Positions 47,080 through 52,963 of a stretch of DNA of 52,963 nt are shown piece after piece (within the stretch, counting starts at the first letter, position 1; the number at the start of each line of letters is the position of its first letter). The DNA is from an uncultured Clostridium sp. (lineage in GTDB: Bacteria > Bacillota > Clostridia > TANB77 > CAG-508). The notes under the pieces are model-generated. The model had not been told where the DNA came from. It ran no database searches and saw only the letters and a program-made list of their open reading frames with translations. Position numbers and translations under genes: made by a program. The stretch covers positions 1 through 52,963 of the forward strand of contig CAMJYG010000010.1 in the NCBI GenBank assembly GCA_946409935.1, in the 5' to 3' direction.

Positions 47080-47628
47080 TTATAATATTCCATTTGTAGG
47101 AATATAACTTTCATTAGGTGGATAAACAAATTCGTCATTTGGTTTATCCACTTTTTTTATTTCAGTTACTTTTACTATAGGCATATCGCCATGATACTCG
47201 CCTTTAGTAATTTCACCATTAATATTAACCCAAGTATCATTTTCAAAATTGCTAGCATTATCAGCTTCACATAAGAAACCAACAATAACAGACTGGAAAT
47301 CAGATGAAACAATCATATCTCTAGCTAAAACAAATTGATTTTCCTTTAAATCTAAAATTCTATATACATATCCTGTAAAATTAATTTTTAATCCTATATA
47401 ATCTTCAATATTATCATGAACATTTTTTAATACATTTGTATAATTTGAAGAGGAAATTTCTAGGATTTTATTTTTGGGTAAACATGATGAATTAGAAGAA
47501 GCGGCACTTGCACCATTAAAAATCTTAAAACATATAATTCCGATAATTAAAATAACTACAAATACAATTGAAATGAAAAAACATTTATAAACTTTACTGC
47601 CATTTATTTTTAAATTATAAATAAACAT
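47080..47628 (-). CDS. Membrane-anchored OB-like protein (YcgQ C-terminal type)
   Basis: A protein of 182 residues. An N-terminal membrane anchor (about 15-37) is followed by an extracytoplasmic domain with NIEDYIGLKINFTGYVYR, QFVLARDMIVSSDFQ, VGFLCEADNASNF, DTWVNINGEI. This pattern is like the C-terminal half of the YcgQ/TIGR03943 family, which normally follows four membrane helices and pairs with a permease (YraQ/DUF318). Here the multi-span half and the permease are missing, so this is a short variant or a remnant. It is transcribed against its neighbours. Confidence 0.65.
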   Translation of the reverse strand: MFIYNLKINGSKVYKCFFISIVFVVILIIGIICFKIFNGASAASSNSSCLPKNKILEISSSNYTNVLKNVHDNIEDYIGLKINFTGYVYRILDLKENQFVLARDMIVSSDFQSVIVGFLCEADNASNFENDTWVNINGEITKGEYHGDMPIVKVTEIKKVDKPNDEFVYPPNESYIPTNGIL

Positions 47629-47716
47629 AATAATTCCTCACTTTAAATTTCTATTTATTAAAATATATGAGTGTATTAATGATTATATGAACAAAATGGT
47701 TAATAGTCATCCATGA

Positions 47717-47768
47717 ATAACTAATCACGGTTAAGCAGGACAACGGAATTTTAAGGCTGACTGGTAAC
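47717..47768 (-). repeat. REP-like repeat, inverted copy of 38492-38546
   Basis: ATAACTAATCACGGTTAAGC... matches the reverse complement of the 38492 copy. The GTTACAGTTCAG end is diverged here. Confidence 0.75.
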
Positions 47769-47806
47769 GCAAAATGTTATAGTGATTGAATATTTTCTAA
47801 AAAAGC

Positions 47807-47835
47807 TTGATAAAAAAACATTTTAGTGATATAGT
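47807..47835 (+). promoter_or_regulatory. Sigma-A promoter of secA
   Basis: TTGATA, exactly 17 nt, TATAGT, 51 bp before the ATG. Confidence 0.65.
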
Positions 47836-47886
47836 AACAAATGTAAAAAAGGATTAAAAAAACTTAAGAAGGGATTGAATGCAAAA

Positions 47887-50643
47887 ATGAGTATATTAAA
47901 CAAAATATTCAAATCTTATAGTGAGAAAGAAGTAAAGAGAATAATGCCATTAGTAGAGAAAATTAATGGATTAGAAGAAGAAATGTCAAAATTAAGTGAC
48001 AGTGAATTAAGAGGAAAAACAGATTATTTTAAAAAGCAATTAGAAGAAGGTAAAACATTAGATGATATATTACCAGAAGCTTTTGCTGTTGTAAGAGAAG
48101 CTTCAAAAAGAGTATTAGGAATGAGACATTTTGATGTGCAATTAATAGGTGGTATTATATTACATCAGGGTAGAATTTCAGAAATGAAAACTGGTGAAGG
48201 AAAAACATTAGTTGCAACACTTCCAGTTTACCTAAATGCATTAGAAGGTAAAGGTGTTCATGTTATAACAGTAAATGATTATTTGGCTAAAAGAGATAGC
48301 GAATGGATGGGAAAACTATATAAATTTTTAGGGTTATCTGTTGGTTTAGTAATTGCTGGAATGGAACCTGTTCAAAAACAAGAAGCATATAATGCTGATG
48401 TAACTTATGGAACAAATAATGAATTTGGTTTTGATTATTTAAGAGATAACATGGTAATATACAAAAATCAATTAGTTCAAAGAGGATTACATTATGCAAT
48501 TGTAGACGAAATTGATAGTATTTTAATAGATGAAGCAAGAACACCACTTATTATATCTGGACGTGCAAATGAATCTTCAGATTTATACAAAAAAGCAGAT
48601 AACTTTGTAAAAAAACTTACTCCTAAAGTTATTGTTGAAGAAGATATTAAAGATTTTAACCAGGCAGAAGATAATGAAAATTATGATTATATAGTAGATT
48701 TAAAAGCAAAATCTGCATCATTAACAGGTAAGGGAATAAAAAAGGCAGAAGAATTCTTTGGACTTGAAAACTTTAACGATTTGGAAAACTCTAACTTAGT
48801 ACACCATGTAAACCAAGCTTTAAGAGCACACGGAGTTATGAAAAAGGATACTGATTATATAGTAAAAGATGGTGAAGTTCTAATTGTTGATGAATTTACA
48901 GGTCGTATTATGTATGGAAGAAGATATAATAACGGATTACATCAAGCAATAGAAGCAAAAGAACATGTGAAAATAGCAGATGAATCTAAAACACTTGCTA
49001 CAATTACATTCCAAAACTTCTTTAGAATGTATGACAAATTATCTGGTATGACAGGTACAGCTATGACAGAAGAGGCAGAATTCCAGGAAATATATAATTT
49101 AGATGTTATTGCTATTCCTACAAACAAACCAATGATTCGTAATGATGAAAATGATGTTATATACAAAAATGAAAATGCAAAATATAGAGCAATAGTAGAA
49201 AGCATTAAAGAAAGTAACAAAAAAGGACAACCAGTATTAGTTGGTACTGTATCTATTGAAAAGTCTGAAAAATTAAGCAAGCTTTTAAAACAAGAAGGAA
49301 TAAAACACGAAGTTTTAAATGCAAAATATCATGAGAAAGAAGCGGAAATTGTTGCTCAAGCTGGTAAATTTGGAGCTGTAACAATTGCTACAAACATGGC
49401 TGGTCGTGGTACCGATATTATGCTTGGTGGAAACAGCGAATTTTTAGCTAAAGAAGAAATGAGAAGAAATAAAGTTCCACATCAATTTATAGAAGAAGCG
49501 GATACATATTATGAAACAGATGACCAAGATATTCTAAGAGCTAGAGAACAATTCAGAAAACTAGTAGAAAAATACGATGAGCAAATTAAAGAAGAAAAAG
49601 AAAAAGTAATAAATGCTGGTGGTCTAAAAATAATTGGTACAGAAAGACATGAATCAAGAAGAATTGATAATCAGCTACGTGGTCGTTCTGGTCGTCAAGG
49701 AGATGTTGGTGAATCTAAATTTTATATTGGATTAGATGATGACTTAATGAAAATATTTGGTGGAGATACTATAACTAAAGTTTACAATACTTTAGGTGCA
49801 GATGAAAATATGCCAATTCAAACTAAAATTATATCTAATGCCGTAGAAAATGCTCAAAAGAAAGTTGAAGGAAGAAACTTCAGTATTCGTAAAAACGTAT
49901 TAAAATATGATGATGTAATGAATGCTCAAAGAGAAATAATTTACAAGCAAAGAAGACAAGTATTGGACGGAGAAAATATTCATGATAGTATAGTTTCTAT
50001 GATTGATTTTGTATCTAGCAATATTGTAGATATGTTTGTAAATGTTGAAACATCAGAAATAAACATAGAATCACTAAACACTGAAATATTAAACATCTTT
50101 GGAATAGAAATGTTAAACTATATTAAAGAAAATAAAAATGATTCTCAAGCTATTTCAGAAGAATTAAATAAAAAAGCTATGGAAATATACGAAAACAAAG
50201 AAAAAGAAATTGGTTCTGAAGAAATGAGAGAGCTTGAAAGAGTTGTAATGCTTAAGGTTGTAGACGAAAAATGGATGAATCATATCGATAGCATGGATGA
50301 ATTGAAAAATGGAATAGGACTTAGAGCATATGGACAAAAAGACCCAGTTGTACAATATAGACTAGAAGGATTTGATATGTTCGATGAAATGATAAATGAC
50401 ATAAAAGTAGATGTAACAAAAATATTAATGCATATTAGACAACAAGGAGAAGCTAAAAGACAAGAAACTGTAAAAATTACAGGTGCAGCATTAGAAGCTA
50501 TTCATAGTGTGGATGGTGGTTCTAAAATTGGCACAGATGTAGATAGAACTGTTAGAAATGAAGGACCTAAAGTAGGAAGAAATGATCCATGTCCATGTGG
50601 AAGTGGGAAGAAATATAAGAATTGCTGTGGAAGAAATCAATAA
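47887..50643 (+). CDS. secA: Preprotein translocase ATPase SecA
   Basis: From the ATG at 47887, 13 nt after AAGAAGGGA, the protein has 918 residues. Motor motifs [46 protein letters not shown] and the arginine-rich [11 protein letters not shown] are intact. The C-terminus has the SEC-C zinc motif [14 protein letters not shown] for SecB/lipid contact. It drives protein export through SecYEG. A TTG start 12 bp earlier is less well spaced. Confidence 0.97.
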   Translation: MSILNKIFKSYSEKEVKRIMPLVEKINGLEEEMSKLSDSELRGKTDYFKKQLEEGKTLDDILPEAFAVVREASKRVLGMRHFDVQLIGGIILHQGRISEMKTGEGKTLVATLPVYLNALEGKGVHVITVNDYLAKRDSEWMGKLYKFLGLSVGLVIAGMEPVQKQEAYNADVTYGTNNEFGFDYLRDNMVIYKNQLVQRGLHYAIVDEIDSILIDEARTPLIISGRANESSDLYKKADNFVKKLTPKVIVEEDIKDFNQAEDNENYDYIVDLKAKSASLTGKGIKKAEEFFGLENFNDLENSNLVHHVNQALRAHGVMKKDTDYIVKDGEVLIVDEFTGRIMYGRRYNNGLHQAIEAKEHVKIADESKTLATITFQNFFRMYDKLSGMTGTAMTEEAEFQEIYNLDVIAIPTNKPMIRNDENDVIYKNENAKYRAIVESIKESNKKGQPVLVGTVSIEKSEKLSKLLKQEGIKHEVLNAKYHEKEAEIVAQAGKFGAVTIATNMAGRGTDIMLGGNSEFLAKEEMRRNKVPHQFIEEADTYYETDDQDILRAREQFRKLVEKYDEQIKEEKEKVINAGGLKIIGTERHESRRIDNQLRGRSGRQGDVGESKFYIGLDDDLMKIFGGDTITKVYNTLGADENMPIQTKIISNAVENAQKKVEGRNFSIRKNVLKYDDVMNAQREIIYKQRRQVLDGENIHDSIVSMIDFVSSNIVDMFVNVETSEINIESLNTEILNIFGIEMLNYIKENKNDSQAISEELNKKAMEIYENKEKEIGSEEMRELERVVMLKVVDEKWMNHIDSMDELKNGIGLRAYGQKDPVVQYRLEGFDMFDEMINDIKVDVTKILMHIRQQGEAKRQETVKITGAALEAIHSVDGGSKIGTDVDRTVRNEGPKVGRNDPCPCGSGKKYKNCCGRNQ

Positions 50644-50707
50644 TATCAAGGGCTGCAGAGATTTATACAAATTGACATAAATGCAAAAATCAAGCATTTG
50701 TTGCCAA

Positions 50708-50788
50708 TTTGTCGCCAAATCAATAAAATCTGTTGCCAAAAATGCTCGAAAGTACTTATTTATCAATAGATATAAACTTGGCGACAAA
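50708..50788. repeat. Inverted 11-bp pair before the integrase
   Basis: TTTGTCGCCAA (50708-50718) and TTGGCGACAAA (50778-50788), with further TTGCCAA copies between. They may be recombinase arm sites or the attachment region at the edge of the integrated element. No core direct repeat could be paired because the far end is outside the window. Confidence 0.5.
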
Positions 50789-50812
50789 ATAAAATATAAA
50801 AATATTTATATT

Positions 50813-50844
50813 GACTGACATTGTAAAAGATGCCAGTCTTTTTT
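50813..50844 (+). terminator. Rho-independent terminator upstream of the integrase
   Basis: GACTGACAT pairs with ATGCCAGTC (one mismatch), then six Ts. Confidence 0.7.
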
Positions 50845-50881
50845 CTTACAATCGTTATTTGCAGATTGGAGGAAAAATAAA

Positions 50882-52147
50882 ATGGTAAATGTAAGAAAAA
50901 GAGGTAATGTTTATGAGTACAGTTTTGATGTTGCTAAAATTGAAGGCAAAAGAAAAAGAGTAAGTAAGTCTGGTTTTAAAACAAAAGCTGAGGCTTTAAA
51001 GCAAGGAACGATAGCCTATAATGAATATTTGAATACAGGAAGAAATGTTAAGATTAATGAAATGAGTTATTCAGATTTTTTGGATTACTGGTTAGATAAT
51101 CATTGTAAAATCAATTTAAAATATCATACCATAGAAGCATATAGTAATATAGTTAAAAATCATTTAAAACCTAATTTGGGCTTTTATAAACTATCTCAAA
51201 TAACTAAAACAACTCTACAAGAATTTTTGAATAAGGTATATGTTGAAAAAGGATATAGTAAGAATTTTTTAAACAATATTAGAAAAGTATTAAAATGTTC
51301 ATTTAATTATGCAACAGACAATGAATATGTTAAAGTTAATCCCGCATTAAATTTAACATTACCAAAATATGATATTCCACCAAATGACCCAGCTCATATA
51401 TTTACAAATGAAGAAATAAATCTTATTTTAGATAGGTTTAAAAACAATCATTGTATATATTATGCTTTTTTAACTGCATATTGTACTGGATTAAGAGCTT
51501 CAGAAGTATTTGCACTTACTTGGAATGATATTGATTTTAAAAATAAGACAATCAGTGTAAATAAAAATATATTGAAGAAGAATCAAGTAGGTGGAACAAA
51601 GAAAAGACATATAAGTGGAAATTCAACTACAGTATGGTATTTTGGAACTTGTAAAACAGAAACAAGTTATAGAACTATAACAATAGGCGACACTTTACTA
51701 AATGCCCTAAAAACTTATAAGAAAGAACAAGAAGAAAATAAAAATAATTATGGTGATACATATATGAAACATTACAAAAAGAGTGTTATAAATCTATATA
51801 ATAACAAAACTGAAACAAAAATAGTAAATGCATATTCAGAAATTGATGTTGCATTGGAAGAAGTGGATTTTGTTTTTGTAAAGAAAAATGGAGTATATGA
51901 GGGGACGGATAGCTGTAAATACCCTTTTAAAGTTATTCACTATGAACTTGGTATTCCTTGTAGATTTCATGATTTTAGAGATACTCATGCAACAAAATTA
52001 ATTGAATCAGGAGCAGATATAAAATCTGTTTCAAAAAGATTAGGACACAGAAATATTGATATAACTTATAATATTTATGTAAGGGTAACAGAGAAAATGG
52101 AGAAAGAAACTGCTGATAAATTTGAAACGATTTGTAAATTTTTGTAA
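50882..52147 (+). CDS. Tyrosine-type integrase of an integrative element
   Basis: A protein of 421 residues. The N-terminal AP2-like arm-binding domain (VRKRGNVYEYSFDVAKIEGK) precedes a SAM-like domain and the catalytic domain. The catalytic residues are in GLRASEV (Arg), FHDFRDTHAT (HxxR), LGHRNID (His) and TYNIYV (Tyr). This is the Tn916/phage-type Int layout, unlike the shorter XerD at 1974. A roughly 50-residue insertion (ISGNSTTVWYFGTCKTETSYR) is family typical. RBS GGAGG. It marks the left end of a mobile element beyond secA. Confidence 0.9.
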   Translation: MVNVRKRGNVYEYSFDVAKIEGKRKRVSKSGFKTKAEALKQGTIAYNEYLNTGRNVKINEMSYSDFLDYWLDNHCKINLKYHTIEAYSNIVKNHLKPNLGFYKLSQITKTTLQEFLNKVYVEKGYSKNFLNNIRKVLKCSFNYATDNEYVKVNPALNLTLPKYDIPPNDPAHIFTNEEINLILDRFKNNHCIYYAFLTAYCTGLRASEVFALTWNDIDFKNKTISVNKNILKKNQVGGTKKRHISGNSTTVWYFGTCKTETSYRTITIGDTLLNALKTYKKEQEENKNNYGDTYMKHYKKSVINLYNNKTETKIVNAYSEIDVALEEVDFVFVKKNGVYEGTDSCKYPFKVIHYELGIPCRFHDFRDTHATKLIESGADIKSVSKRLGHRNIDITYNIYVRVTEKMEKETADKFETICKFL

Positions 52148-52153
52148 AAATGA

Positions 52154-52182
52154 TTGACAATCTGCGAAAATGATGGTATAAA
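52154..52182 (+). promoter_or_regulatory. Consensus sigma-A promoter of the large RNA
   Basis: TTGACA, exactly 17 nt, TATAAA, starting 7 bp after the integrase stop codon. The start of transcription is expected near 52189. Confidence 0.85.
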
Positions 52183-52188
52183 ATAAGT

Positions 52189-52771
52189 GTATTCAATAGG
52201 AATACAACTGAAAAATTAAATATAGATATTTCCCTGTTGTAGGTTGAGACATGAATTTGCATTATGATTAAGGTGGTTAACTATTAATAGTTAAAAAAGT
52301 ACTTCGCAAGAAAATACTTTACCCTACTGATCGGAAGCCAGAAGTATATGGAGCCCTTTTGTTAGTTTCGTAGGCTCGAGTTGGTTTTTATAATCACTAT
52401 GATTATAATATAATAATCTCCAACAAATAGATAGAAGTAATAGGAAGTCGTAAGTGCTACAGATGTCTTATTTAATTCACAGTAAACAAAAATATAATAA
52501 TGTCCAAAAACAGATATGTATTGGGCTTATTAAAAGATACTTTTTTAGAAAAGAAGTATGTTTGTTTATTGTGGATTAAATAGACTTCTAGATATCTCTT
52601 ATGACTTTTTTGATATTCAAAAAAGTTAAGAAAAATTTTATGCAAGTATGCAAAAATTTTTCAGTAAGAGTAAACGGAACTTCTGTATCATTTAATGGCT
52701 TTTATAGGGATTTATTTTGGTATATAGATATTGATATAAGGTTTCGTTTATAAAAAAGCGAAGCCTTTTTT
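52189..52771 (+). ncRNA. Large structured non-coding RNA (ROOL/GOLLD-like class)
   Basis: About 580 nt between a consensus promoter and a terminator, with no coding frame. Visible helices: an 18-nt palindrome at 52277-52294; AAAGTA/TACTTT (52297-52320); GAGCC/GGCTC (52351-52377); TTATAATCA/TGATTATAA with a 3-nt loop (52388-52408), enclosed by GTTGG/CCAAC (52380-52424); AAGTCGTAAG/CTTATGACTT (52445-52607), enclosing a 23-bp broken helix of 52465-52490 with 52561-52585; inside it ATACTT/AAGTAT (52537-52559); a hairpin with a 10-bp and a 4-bp helix at 52630-52662; and TATCA/TGATA (52686-52736). Scale, branching and location beside an integrase resemble ROOL, GOLLD and similar giant RNAs of phages and mobile elements. 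Family identity is not established. Confidence 0.75.
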
Positions 52772-52772
52772 T
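52739..52772 (+). terminator. Terminator of the large RNA
   Basis: AGGTTTCG (52739-52746) pairs with CGAAGCCT (52759-52766), with one G-T wobble, followed by seven Ts. Confidence 0.85.
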
Positions 52773-52805
52773 GATGTAATGCTACTTGCTAGAAAGGAGG
52801 AAAAT

Positions 52806-52963
52806 TTGGAAGATTTAAAAATTATTAATGCAGATAACTTATTATATACTTCATTAAATGAAAGTGAATTTATAATTGATGAAATATTGCCAGCAGGACT
52901 TCATATATTTTGTGGAGCTCCAAAAGTAGGCAAAAGTTGGCTTATGCTTGATTTATGTATTAA
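52806..52963 (+). CDS. AAA ATPase, RepA/AAA_25-like, 3' end outside window
   Basis: The TTG at 52806 follows AAAGGAGG by 5 nt. The 52 visible residues end with ILPAGLHIFCGAPKVGKSWL, a Walker A loop in the setting typical of RepA/AAA_25 replicative helicase-like ATPases of mobile elements. The gene directly follows the large RNA. Only the N-terminus is seen. Confidence 0.75.
   Translation, partial: MEDLKIINADNLLYTSLNESEFIIDEILPAGLHIFCGAPKVGKSWLMLDLCI

Noticed and set aside
52189-52771. Group I or group II intron as an explanation of the structured RNA
   Set aside because: No domain V-like hairpin, no recognisable group I P/Q/R/S core and no intron-encoded protein; a separate promoter and terminator are present instead.

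Overview
The window is very AT-rich, with Gram-positive style ribosome binding sites (AAGGAGG or AAAGGA, usually 7-12 nt from the start) and frequent GTG/TTG starts. The sporulation genes spoIIM, dpaA and a ytvI-type gene, together with uraA/upp, secA with a C-terminal zinc motif and an LtaS-like enzyme, point to an endospore-forming, low-GC Clostridia-class Firmicute, probably an uncultured gut-type lineage. No tRNA, rRNA or CRISPR array was seen.

Layout. 1-6967 is mostly housekeeping: the end of an EndoQ-like PHP nuclease, spoIIM, xerD, a split Alg14/Alg13-type glycosyltransferase, an LtaS-like transferase and ruvB. 6996-8083 holds a possible toxin/immunity pair. 8163-9200 is queH fused to a GNAT domain. 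9474-12318 encodes a large coiled-coil repeat protein and a small partner. 12.6-14.4 kb is repeat-rich intergenic DNA plus a decayed AlbA/AAA-4 gene. 14.5-18.3 kb holds a DUF2975/HTH pair and two polytopic membrane proteins, at least one of them a likely GT-C glycosyltransferase. 18.35-24.35 kb carries polA, a lytic transglycosylase flanked by a perfect 61-bp inverted repeat, a TPR membrane protein and dpaA. An IS110 element follows where dpaB would be expected. Then come uppP, a metallopeptidase-like gene, dnaE interrupted by a one-base frameshift, a Cys-His-Asp protein, uraA, upp, murD, spore-coat-like and CBS proteins, ytvI and guaA (minus strand).

42.2-47.6 kb is an accessory island: two tandem paralogous transglutaminase-like proteins, a DUF84 NTPase, a HAD phosphatase, a HipA/CtkA-like kinase and a YcgQ-like membrane protein. 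secA (47.9-50.6 kb) is followed by a tyrosine integrase. After it comes a consensus sigma-A promoter, a roughly 580-nt highly structured RNA with its own terminator and no coding content, and the start of a RepA-like AAA ATPase. This is the left edge of an integrative element that runs out of the window. The RNA resembles in size, ornateness and setting the large phage-associated RNAs such as ROOL and GOLLD, and it is the most striking object here.

The intergenic DNA carries several dispersed repeat families (REP-like palindromes, a 40-bp family, long nested hairpins). The IS110 element abuts one of these palindromes and has a candidate bridge RNA in its left end.
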